From Roseovarius sp. (GTDB lineage: Bacteria > Pseudomonadota > Alphaproteobacteria > Rhodobacterales > Rhodobacteraceae), in contig SLDH01000396.1 in the NCBI GenBank assembly GCA_007125415.1, positions 1 through 5,708 of the forward strand: DNA of 5,708 bases, read 5' to 3'. Below, in pieces: positions 1 through 5,528 of this stretch (within the stretch, counting starts at the first letter, position 1; each line of letters opens with the position of its first letter). The position numbers were made by a program, and so were the translations under genes. Under the pieces are notes generated by a model. The model was not told where the DNA came from. It saw nothing but the letters and a program-made list of their open reading frames with translations, and did not search any database.

Positions 1-278
1 ACCACGCTCTGGGCCTGGCTGGTATAGCTGCGCACCAAGTCGGTGAGGACATGCAGCGGCAGCACGCTCTCACCCCGGCTTTCATGCTCGGCGATGATCT
101 GCAACAGATACTGGCGGGTGAGATCGTCGCCGGATTTCAGGTCGATGATCTGCACCTCCCGGCCATCGCGGATGAATTCCGAAATATCCTCGAGGGTTAC
201 ATAGTCAGACGTTTCGGTGTTGTAGAGCCTGCGGCTGGCATAGCGCTTGATCAGCAGCGGTTTTTCGGTGTCAGCCAC
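1..278 (-). CDS. phaR: PhaR, PHA synthesis transcriptional regulator (C-terminus beyond window)
   Basis: Reading the minus strand from GTG at 278 gives 92 codons with no stop before the window edge. The N-terminus reads MADTEKPLLIKRYASRRLYN (initiator GTG read as Met) and continues TETSDYVTLEDISEFIRDG, then IIDLKSGDDLTRQYLLQII. This is the hallmark of the PhaR/PHB_acc N-terminal DNA-binding domain: the IKRYxxRRLYNT block at about residues 9-22, a YVTLED motif, and a D-x-(K/T)-(S/T)-G-x-D-(L/I)-T-R block near residue 50. Known family role: a repressor that binds TGC-rich operators upstream of phasin genes and is released by binding nascent PHA granules. The family is usually about 180-200 residues, so roughly half is missing here. 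It is the third gene of the phaC-phaP-phaR order, and a terminator before it suggests its own promoter. The start is set by a good GGAGG at 286-290; there is no in-frame ATG nearby. An operator 25 bp upstream suggests autoregulation (inference). Confidence 0.93.
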   Translation of the reverse strand, partial: MADTEKPLLIKRYASRRLYNTETSDYVTLEDISEFIRDGREVQIIDLKSGDDLTRQYLLQIIAEHESRGESVLPLHVLTDLVRSYTSQAQSV

Positions 279-285
279 GAGGTAT

Positions 286-290
286 CCTCC
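286..290 (-). promoter_or_regulatory. phaR ribosome binding site
   Basis: GGAGG on the minus strand lies 7 nt upstream of the GTG at 278. It decides in favour of the GTG start, since no ATG in this frame precedes the conserved IKRY block. Confidence 0.8.
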
Positions 291-302
291 AATCGGTCAA
301 CG

Positions 303-313
303 CTGCACCGCAG
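303..313. promoter_or_regulatory. Putative PhaR operator upstream of phaR
   Basis: The sequence is a perfect CTGC-ACC-GCAG, matching the CTGC-N3-GCAG type recognised by PhaR of Paracoccus and Rhodobacter. It lies 25 bp upstream of the phaR GTG, between the phaP terminator and the phaR start, where bound protein would block phaR expression. Its flanks match the other three sites less well: it lacks the GCAGCA extension. Autoregulation is an inference from position. Confidence 0.6.
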
Positions 314-336
314 CCTAGACACAAGACGGACAAAAG

Positions 337-365
337 AAAAGGGCGAGCCGCATGGGCTCGCCCTT
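337..365 (-). terminator. Rho-independent terminator of phaP
   Basis: The perfect 9-bp GC-rich stem GGGCGAGCC (341-349) / GGCTCGCCC (355-363) has a 5-nt loop and is extended by A:T pairs on both sides. On the minus strand it is followed by a T-rich tail (TTTTCTTTTG, 340 down to 331). It sits about 45 bp past the phaP stop. The T-tract is on the minus-strand side, so it serves phaP and separates the phaP transcript from phaR. Confidence 0.88.
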
Positions 366-408
366 ACAAGTGTTGCCCTTCAGGGAGGGGTCGGGGCAAC
401 GTGGCTTG

Positions 409-855
409 TTACTTGGCCGTTGCGGCTTTCTTGGCGGCAGAAGTCACTTCCTCGGAGGCCTTCTTCATCGCCTTCGCGGATTCTTCCTGCATGTCCTTGC
501 CAGCAGCCATCAGAAGCTCAACCGTCTCGGCCTGAACCTTCTTGGCGACTTCGGCGAAGGCTGCCATGTTCTCGGCGGCCACTTCGGCGGAGGCCGATGC
601 GAAATCGGTCATCGCCTTGGCATAATCGGCAGGGTCCGACTTGGCCTTGCTCATGTCATTGAGCTTGGCCAGGGTTTCCTTGGTCCATTTGCTGGAAATT
701 TCAGCCGATTTCTCGGCCGCATCCAGGGCGACGCCCGAGAGTTTCTCGTTCAGGGCCGCCTGGTTCTTGAAGACGTCTTCCATTGCTTTGGTGTCGACGG
801 GGAAGGCGCCCATGATGTCTTTCATCATGGTGTTCATGTCTTGTGCTTTGGCCAT
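409..855 (-). CDS. phaP: Phasin PhaP, PHA granule-associated protein
   Basis: The product is 148 residues: small, rich in Ala, Lys and Glu, with no cysteine and one Trp (W57). It looks almost wholly helical and amphipathic, ending in an Ala/Lys-rich tail (about 136-148). Features typical of the alphaproteobacterial phasin family are the N-terminal block around residues 8-35 (MMKDIMGAFPVD...VFKNQAALNEKLS) and the KVQAETVELLMAA segment near 106-118. Phasins coat the surface of PHB granules in the cytoplasm, limit coalescence and affect granule number and size. It sits directly downstream of phaC in the same direction, but with a 166-bp gap holding its own candidate promoter and two PhaR-type operators, and it has its own terminator. 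That is expected for an abundant, PHA-induced protein. The ATG at 855 has AGGA at 864-867, 8 nt upstream. Identification rests on family resemblance plus position between phaC and phaR. Confidence 0.92.
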   Translation of the reverse strand: MAKAQDMNTMMKDIMGAFPVDTKAMEDVFKNQAALNEKLSGVALDAAEKSAEISSKWTKETLAKLNDMSKAKSDPADYAKAMTDFASASAEVAAENMAAFAEVAKKVQAETVELLMAAGKDMQEESAKAMKKASEEVTSAAKKAATAK

Positions 856-914
856 TTCATAAGTCCTTTGGTTGTATGGTGCCCGGCAAGTGCCGTGGTG
901 TTGCGACTGACCCC

Positions 915-943
915 CATATACATGCTGCAGCGCAGCAATTCAA
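915..943 (-). promoter_or_regulatory. Candidate sigma-70 promoter of phaP
   Basis: On the minus strand, TTGAAT (943-938, -35) is followed after exactly 17 nt by TATATG (920-915, -10). Transcription would start near 908, giving a leader of about 50 nt before the phaP ATG. The spacer contains a complete CTGC-N3-GCAG operator (925-935), so repressor bound there would occlude RNA polymerase. Matches are 4-5 of 6 in each box. The location supports the call more than the box quality does. Confidence 0.55.
925..935. promoter_or_regulatory. Putative PhaR operator, promoter-proximal site of phaP
   Basis: A perfect CTGC-AGC-GCAG lies inside the -35/-10 spacer of the candidate phaP promoter. PhaR of related bacteria binds this motif in front of phaP. 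Read on the minus strand, it is followed by GCAGCAT, shared with the 952 and 2852 sites. Confidence 0.72.
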
Positions 944-951
944 GATGTTTT

Positions 952-962
952 CTGCGCTGCAG
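952..962. promoter_or_regulatory. Putative PhaR operator, distal site of phaP
   Basis: A perfect CTGC-GCT-GCAG lies just upstream of the candidate phaP -35 box. Its centre is 27 bp from that of the proximal site. The surrounding 17 bases (949-965) are identical to 2849-2865 in the phaC/phaZ region except for the three central bases, which supports a shared binding protein. Confidence 0.72.
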
Positions 963-1005
963 CATAAAATTCATGAAAGCATCGCAAAGCACGTAACGGC
1001 AAGGT

Positions 1006-1021
1006 GTGCCCGAAAGGGCAC
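1006..1021 (-). other. Short hairpin immediately after the phaC stop
   Basis: A perfect 6-bp stem, GTGCCC / GGGCAC, with a 4-nt loop begins one base past the phaC TGA stop. There is no T-tract after it on the minus strand, so it is not a good intrinsic terminator. It could stabilise the phaC mRNA 3' end or cause partial attenuation before phaP. Function is unproven. Confidence 0.4.
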
Positions 1022-2827
1022 TCAGATCGTCGCCTTGGCCTGAACATAGGTTCCGGGGGCAGGTCCGAGTGACGGGTGTTCGCCAGTGCCGGGGATTCGC
1101 GCATCCACCATGCGGCCCGAGCGCTTGTCGAGCCAGGCCTCCCAGGCGGGCCACCATGAGCCATCCTGCCGATCCGCACCGGCCAGCCACTCATCGGCCG
1201 ACGCGGGCAGATCCGCGTTGCTGTAGTAGCCGTATTTGTTCTTGCTGGGCGGGTTCACAATCCCGGCGATATGGCCCGATTCCGAGACGATGAAGGTTCT
1301 GTCGCTGGCACCGGTTTGCAGGAAACCCCGATAGCAATCCTTCCATGCCGCGATGTGATCGGAGATGCATGTCACTGCCATCAGGGGGGTTTTCACATCC
1401 GAAACATGCAGTTTCTCTCCGCAGATCTCGAAGCCCCCCTCGAGGAACTCATTGCGCTGGCACAACCCCCGAAGATACTCGATCGCCATACGGCCGGGCA
1501 GGTTGGAGCCATCGCCGTTCCAGTAGAGCAGATCGAAGGCCGGGGGCGTTTCGCCCATCATGTAGCTCTTGATGGCGGGCTTGTAGATCAGATCATTGGC
1601 GCGCAGAAAGGACATGGTGCGTGACATGATGAACGAGCGCAGGACGCCTTGAGCGGCCACCTCCTCCTCGATGCCGTCGATGAAATCATCCTGCAGAAAC
1701 GGCACGAATTCGCCCTGTTGCGAAAAATCGGTCAGTGCGGTGAAAAACGTGGCCGAGCGCACGGATTTGTCGCCACGTCTGGCCATCAGCGCGAGGGTCA
1801 GATGCAAGGTCGTCCCGGCGATGCAATAGCCTACCGCATTGACCTGCTTTTGCTTCGTGATCGCCTTCACCTGATCGATGGCGGTGAGGAATCCTTTCTC
1901 GACATAATCATCCATGCCGATATCCGCGTGCTCGGGCCGGGCATTGACCCAGGACACCACGAAGAGCGTATAGCCCTGATCGACCACCCATTTGATCAGA
2001 CTGTTCTGTTCCTTCAGGTCAAGGATATAGAATTTGTTGATCCATGGGGGAAAGATGATCACCGGGGTCGCATGGACCTTCTCGGTGCTGGGGTGATACT
2101 GGATAAGCTCCATCATCTCGTTGCGAAAGACCACTTCGCCCGGCGTGGTCGCCACGTTGACACCCAGTTCGAACGCGCTTTCATCGGCCAGGCGCACCAC
2201 CATCTCGCCCTGATTGGCCTCCAGGTCGGAGACGAGGTTTTCCAGCCCCCTGACCAGGCTTTCGCCCTCCGTCTCGAGCGCGCGCTCCAGCGCGTCGGGA
2301 TTGGTGCCGAGAAAATTGGTGGGCGCCATCATGTCGACAATCTGACGGGCGAAGAACGACAGGCGCTGCCGGTCCTTGTCGGGCAGGTCGTCGAGCTCTT
2401 CCACCGCCTTGGCGATGGCCTGTGCGTTCAGGCTGTACTGATGCTTGATCCAGCGGAAATAGGGGTTCGACTTCCACATCGGATTGGCGAAACGCGGATC
2501 GTTTTCCAACGGGTCCGGCTGGCTTTCATCGATGTCGAGATGGCCGCCCTGCAACATGGCCTGCTGGGCTTCGAGATAATTGCGGACCGACTGGCCCCAG
2601 AACTGCAACTGCTGTTCGTAGAGTTTGCCGGGATTTTCCAGAAACTCCGCAAAATACGAGGCCTGAGCCTTGGCGAACAGTTCCTGCGAGGGGGCGTTCA
2701 ACTCAGCCTTGGCCGGATTGCGGAAGGTGATGGCCTTGATGAGGCGTTGCGAAAGCTCTTCGACCTTCTGAAGATTTTCGTTCATTTTCTCGAATTCCAC
2801 GGTCTCCTCGTCCTCATGCGTTGCCAT
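1022..2827 (-). CDS. phaC: Class I poly(3-hydroxyalkanoate) synthase PhaC
   Basis: From the ATG at 2827 the product is 601 residues, the normal length for class I synthases, which act without a PhaE/PhaR partner subunit. It polymerises (R)-3-hydroxybutyryl-CoA and other short-chain 3-hydroxyacyl-CoAs into PHA, releasing CoA, at the cytoplasmic granule surface. The N-terminal region (about 1-230) contains the FWGQSVRNYLEAQQ and NPMWKSNPYFRWIKHQY segments. The alpha/beta-hydrolase catalytic domain follows, with PPWINKFYILDL at about 261-272. The lipase-like box GYCIAGT has the nucleophile Cys335, SDHIAAW has Asp490, and SGHIAGIVNPP has His519, completing the Cys-Asp-His triad. GSWWPAWEAWL near the C-terminus is also conserved. 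A TTG nine bases further upstream (2836) is less likely because AGGGGG (2839-2844) would be too close to it. The gene is divergent from phaZ across 105 bp that contain a PhaR-type operator, and is followed by phaP and phaR. Confidence 0.97.
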   Translation of the reverse strand: MATHEDEETVEFEKMNENLQKVEELSQRLIKAITFRNPAKAELNAPSQELFAKAQASYFAEFLENPGKLYEQQLQFWGQSVRNYLEAQQAMLQGGHLDIDESQPDPLENDPRFANPMWKSNPYFRWIKHQYSLNAQAIAKAVEELDDLPDKDRQRLSFFARQIVDMMAPTNFLGTNPDALERALETEGESLVRGLENLVSDLEANQGEMVVRLADESAFELGVNVATTPGEVVFRNEMMELIQYHPSTEKVHATPVIIFPPWINKFYILDLKEQNSLIKWVVDQGYTLFVVSWVNARPEHADIGMDDYVEKGFLTAIDQVKAITKQKQVNAVGYCIAGTTLHLTLALMARRGDKSVRSATFFTALTDFSQQGEFVPFLQDDFIDGIEEEVAAQGVLRSFIMSRTMSFLRANDLIYKPAIKSYMMGETPPAFDLLYWNGDGSNLPGRMAIEYLRGLCQRNEFLEGGFEICGEKLHVSDVKTPLMAVTCISDHIAAWKDCYRGFLQTGASDRTFIVSESGHIAGIVNPPSKNKYGYYSNADLPASADEWLAGADRQDGSWWPAWEAWLDKRSGRMVDARIPGTGEHPSLGPAPGTYVQAKATI

Positions 2828-2838
2828 CCTTAACAATT

Positions 2839-2844
2839 CCCCCT
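2839..2844 (-). promoter_or_regulatory. Probable phaC ribosome binding site
   Basis: AGGGGG on the minus strand lies 11 nt before the ATG at 2827, a slightly long spacing. The alternative TTG at 2836 would leave only 2 nt. A second purine run (AAGG) abuts the ATG directly and is too close to serve. The start call is therefore good but not certain. Confidence 0.5.
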
Positions 2845-2851
2845 AGTCTTT

Positions 2852-2862
2852 CTGCCATGCAG
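2852..2862. promoter_or_regulatory. Putative PhaR operator between phaC and phaZ
   Basis: A perfect CTGC-CAT-GCAG lies in the 105-bp divergent gap, 25 bp upstream of the phaC ATG and 70 bp upstream of the phaZ ATG. The block 2849-2865 equals 949-965 of the phaP region except for the three central bases. A protein bound here could affect phaC, phaZ or both. I see no convincing -35/-10 pair in either direction in this gap; TAGAAT at 2899-2904 is a possible phaZ -10 without a good -35. Confidence 0.65.
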
Positions 2863-2920
2863 CATTTCGTCGCCCGCCTGGAGGGGCAGTGCGGCGGATA
2901 GAATCAGGCCTCCGGGCCAA

Positions 2921-2925
2921 AGGAG
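2921..2925 (+). promoter_or_regulatory. phaZ ribosome binding site
   Basis: AGGAG lies 7 nt upstream of the ATG at 2933. It selects this start over the in-frame ATGs at 2942 and 2945, which lie close behind. Confidence 0.75.
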
Positions 2926-2932
2926 ACGATAA

Positions 2933-4240
2933 ATGCGCTACATGATGGCCTACGACATGATGGAGACCCTCCGCAACGCCAATCAGTGGATGGGCGCCAC
3001 GGCCCTTTCCATGGCATCCTACCCAATCTTCAGCATGGTGCCAAACCCGGCAATCAACTGGATCGCGGCCTGGGGCGAGGTGACGGAGCGGTCGTTCCAG
3101 CGCATGGTGGCCAAGCCGGACTGGGGGATCGAATCGATCACCGGCGAGGATGGGCGCGACCATCTGATCCGTGTCGAGACGGTGGTGGACTTCCCCTTCG
3201 GCAACCTGATCCGCTTCGATGTCCAGGGGCGCGAAGAGATGGAACGCCGCGTTCTGCTGGTCGCCCCCATGTCGGGCCATTACGCGACCCTGCTGCGGTC
3301 CACCGTGCGCTCGCTTCTGCCCGACTGCGATGTGTATGTCACCGATTGGCACAATGCCCGGGACATTCCCGTTTCGGCAGGAAAATTCGATGTGGAGGAT
3401 TACACCCTCTATCTGGTCGAGTTCATGCGCATCCTCGGGCCGGATCTGCATGTGATCGCGGTGTGTCAGCCTGCGCCGCTGGCTCTTGCGGCGGCGGCCT
3501 ATCTCGCCCAGCAAGAGCCCGAGGCGCAACCGCGCAGCATGGTTCTGATCGGCGGGCCGATCGACCCTGATGCCACGCCGACGGATGTGACCGATTTCGG
3601 CCGACGGGTGAGTATGGGCCAGCTTGAAGAGACGATGATCCAGCGCGTCGGCTACAAATATCGCGGCGTCGGGCGGCAGGTCTATCCGGGGCTTTTGCAG
3701 CTTACCTCCTTCATGTCGATGAATGCGGAACGGCATGGTCAGGCTTTCATGGACCAGATCCTGCGGGTGGCGCGCGGCGAAGCCACGGATCGCGATCCGC
3801 ATAACAAGTTCTATGACGAATATCTCGCGGTCATGGACATGCCCGCCGAATTCTACCTCTCAACGGTCGAGCGGATCTTCAAGGGACTGGAGATCGCCCG
3901 GAACGAGTTCACCGTGGAAGGGCAAAAGATCGACATCGGGGCGATCACTTCCGTGGCTGTCAAGACGGTCGAGGGGGGCAAGGACGATATCTCGGCGCCC
4001 GGGCAATGTGTCGCCGCCCTGGATTTGCTGACCGGCCTGCCGGACGACAAGAAGGCGAGCTATCTTGAGCCCGATGCTGGCCATTACGGCATTTTTGCCG
4101 GGCGTAGCTGGCGCAACAACATCCGCCCGCTTGTTCTTGATTTCATTGATGCAAATTCCGATTCGCCCGCGCCCCGGAAGCGCACCGGCAGCCGAAACTG
4201 GAAGACCAGGGACGACAAGACAACGCTGCGTGCCGTCTGA
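2933..4240 (+). CDS. phaZ: Intracellular PHB depolymerase PhaZ
   Basis: The 435-residue protein has no signal peptide, as expected for the intracellular (nPHB, granule-acting) depolymerase family with a C-terminal PHB_depo_C domain. It hydrolyses or thiolyses native amorphous PHB in granules to 3-hydroxybutyrate units. The start MRYMMAYDMMETLRNANQW resembles family N-termini (RxxxYxxxE). The Cys-type nucleophile is in HVIAVCQPAPLAL (Cys178), where the related synthase has GxCxxG. The acid is in VEGGKDDIS (Asp351 or Asp352) and the histidine in DAGHYGIFAGRSW (His384). These positions correspond closely to the triad known for the Cupriavidus enzyme. The C-terminal 25 residues are basic and low-complexity. 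It is transcribed away from phaC from a shared control region, so synthesis and degradation genes may respond to the same regulator. The downstream gene is convergent, so phaZ is probably monocistronic. Confidence 0.95.
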   Translation: MRYMMAYDMMETLRNANQWMGATALSMASYPIFSMVPNPAINWIAAWGEVTERSFQRMVAKPDWGIESITGEDGRDHLIRVETVVDFPFGNLIRFDVQGREEMERRVLLVAPMSGHYATLLRSTVRSLLPDCDVYVTDWHNARDIPVSAGKFDVEDYTLYLVEFMRILGPDLHVIAVCQPAPLALAAAAYLAQQEPEAQPRSMVLIGGPIDPDATPTDVTDFGRRVSMGQLEETMIQRVGYKYRGVGRQVYPGLLQLTSFMSMNAERHGQAFMDQILRVARGEATDRDPHNKFYDEYLAVMDMPAEFYLSTVERIFKGLEIARNEFTVEGQKIDIGAITSVAVKTVEGGKDDISAPGQCVAALDLLTGLPDDKKASYLEPDAGHYGIFAGRSWRNNIRPLVLDFIDANSDSPAPRKRTGSRNWKTRDDKTTLRAV

Positions 4241-4316
4241 CGGGGTGGCTCTCACGCGAAGCCGCGGCATTTGCACCGCGTTGCCCGGGTTCCGAGCCGG
4301 TCAGGCGGCAGCCGCT
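4241..4316. other. Convergent gap between phaZ and the aminotransferase gene
   Basis: This is a short GC-rich spacer. An imperfect hairpin with arms CGCGG (4263-4267) and CCGCG (4276-4280) is present, but no T-tract follows on either strand, so I do not call a terminator. No gene is seen. Confidence 0.5.
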
Positions 4317-5528
4317 TCAGGTGCCGTAGGCGCGCACCGGCTCCATCACCGCCTCTGCGGCGGAGACCAGCGCATCGGCGATAAAGTCATGTTCCGCACG
4401 GGTCAGCCGCGCGGGCAGCCTCACATCGCAGGCGCGCATCAGCATCTCGCGGGTCTGCGGCAGATCGGGGGCGTCGCCGGGCAGAAAGCGCCAGTTCCAG
4501 AAGGCGCGGGCATTGTCGGTGCTCAGCCCGAAGATCTGCACCTTGACGCCGCGCGCGGCGGCTTCTTCGGTAAAGGCCCGGGCATCCGCTTCGGACATCC
4601 CGATCAGATTGAACTGGATCGAGTCGGGCGCGCGCTCTTCGGCGGCGAGCGCTTCGGGAACCTCCAGCCACGGGCTGCGGTTGAGCCGCGCTGCAACATG
4701 ATCATGCCCCTGACGACCATCGCGCACCCGGCGCGGTATCTCGGCGAGTTGCGGGCGGATGATGGCAGCCGACAGGTTCGACATCCGCATGTTGTAAAGT
4801 GGCAACTCGTTTTGCCAACGCGCGAAGGCTTTCTGAAGATCGCCGTTCATCTGCTTGAAATGTTTGCACCAATTGTTCTCATAAGCGCCCGACATGATGA
4901 CCGCCCGCGCAATCAGGTCCGCATCATCGGTGATCAGGATGCCCCCTTCACCTGCATTGACGAGCTTGTAGGACTGAAAGCTGAAACAGCCCACGCGTCC
5001 GAGTGTGCCGATATTGCGGCCCGCCCATGTGGTGCCGAGCGAATGAGCGGCATCTTCGATGACGGGAATATCGCGCGCCTCGCACAGCGCCATGATCGCG
5101 TCCATATCCGAGGTATGCCCGCGCATGTGGCTGATGATCACCGCCGCAATGTCGCTCTCAAGCCTTTCCTCGAAATCCTTGATATCTATCCGGTAATTGT
5201 CAGACACCTCGCAAAGCACGGGAATACAGTCTGCATGAACGACCGCACTTGGGACCGCTGCAAAGGTGAAGCCGGGGATCAAGACGCGCGCATCCCGCGG
5301 CAGGTCGAGCGCCTTGAGCGACAAGAAGAGCGCCGCGGAACACGACGATACGCCAAGCGCGTAGCGACTGCCCAGCAGCGCCGCGAACTCCTGTTCGAGC
5401 AGGCTGACGGGGGCATCTTCAGGGGCGGTGTAGCGAAACAGATCGCCGGATCGCAACATACGGTCGATCTCGGAACGCGCTGCGTCGGGAATGGGTTCGG
5501 CATCATAGACGTTCGGAGCGTCAGTCAT
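4317..5528 (-). CDS. DegT/DnrJ/EryC1/StrS-family PLP-dependent aminotransferase
   Basis: The product is 403 residues, typical family length, cytosolic, with no signal peptide. Fold-type I aminotransferase landmarks appear in order: a cofactor-phosphate loop VSSCSAALFLS (60-70), PGFTFAAVPSAV (85-96), SHMRGHTSDMDAI (133-145), IEDAAHSLG with Asp159 to pair with the pyridine nitrogen, FSFQSYKLVNAGEGG with the Schiff-base Lys188, and YNMRMSNLSAAI (245-256). Family members transaminate keto-sugars or keto-cyclitols, or make related amino compounds such as 3-amino-5-hydroxybenzoate, usually for surface polysaccharides or secondary metabolites. The FSFQSYKL...GEGG form of the lysine motif looks closer to the cyclitol/AHBA-synthase-like branch than to PseC/ArnB types (FSFxxTK), a tentative judgement. 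The exact substrate cannot be told. The gene is convergent with phaZ and probably unrelated to PHA metabolism. The ATG at 5528 has AGGA (5540-5543) 11 nt upstream, a mediocre site. Confidence 0.9.
   Translation of the reverse strand: MTDAPNVYDAEPIPDAARSEIDRMLRSGDLFRYTAPEDAPVSLLEQEFAALLGSRYALGVSSCSAALFLSLKALDLPRDARVLIPGFTFAAVPSAVVHADCIPVLCEVSDNYRIDIKDFEERLESDIAAVIISHMRGHTSDMDAIMALCEARDIPVIEDAAHSLGTTWAGRNIGTLGRVGCFSFQSYKLVNAGEGGILITDDADLIARAVIMSGAYENNWCKHFKQMNGDLQKAFARWQNELPLYNMRMSNLSAAIIRPQLAEIPRRVRDGRQGHDHVAARLNRSPWLEVPEALAAEERAPDSIQFNLIGMSEADARAFTEEAAARGVKVQIFGLSTDNARAFWNWRFLPGDAPDLPQTREMLMRACDVRLPARLTRAEHDFIADALVSAAEAVMEPVRAYGT

Larger units (their letters stand above)
922..965. repeat. Inverted repeat carrying both phaP operators
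   Basis: The arms 922-937 and 950-965 are reverse complements at 15 of 16 positions (one mismatch, at 951), separated by a 12-nt AT-rich spacer (938-949). Each arm contains its own smaller palindrome, CTGC-N3-GCAG. The nested dyads suggest two repressor units facing each other. A cruciform or RNA hairpin is possible, but the operator reading explains the structure better. Confidence 0.75.

Noticed and set aside
352..996. Plus-strand open frame opposite phaP
   Set aside because: It begins inside the phaP terminator stem and covers phaP and its promoter. Its Gly/Leu/His-rich content mirrors the Ala/Lys-rich phasin codons.
1649..2833. Long plus-strand open frame (394 codons) opposite phaC
   Set aside because: It lies antisense to an unmistakable phaC, has no recognisable domain, and is expected from the codon bias of a GC-rich gene, which depletes stops on the opposite strand.
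2843..3802. Minus-strand open frame (319 codons) opposite phaZ
   Set aside because: Its composition is rich in His, Arg and Gly, as in a shadow frame. It covers phaZ, whose catalytic motifs are clear, and has no ribosome binding site or family resemblance.
4261..4280. Hairpin in the phaZ/aminotransferase gap as a bidirectional terminator
   Set aside because: The stem is only 5 bp with an interrupted interior, and neither strand has a T-run after it.
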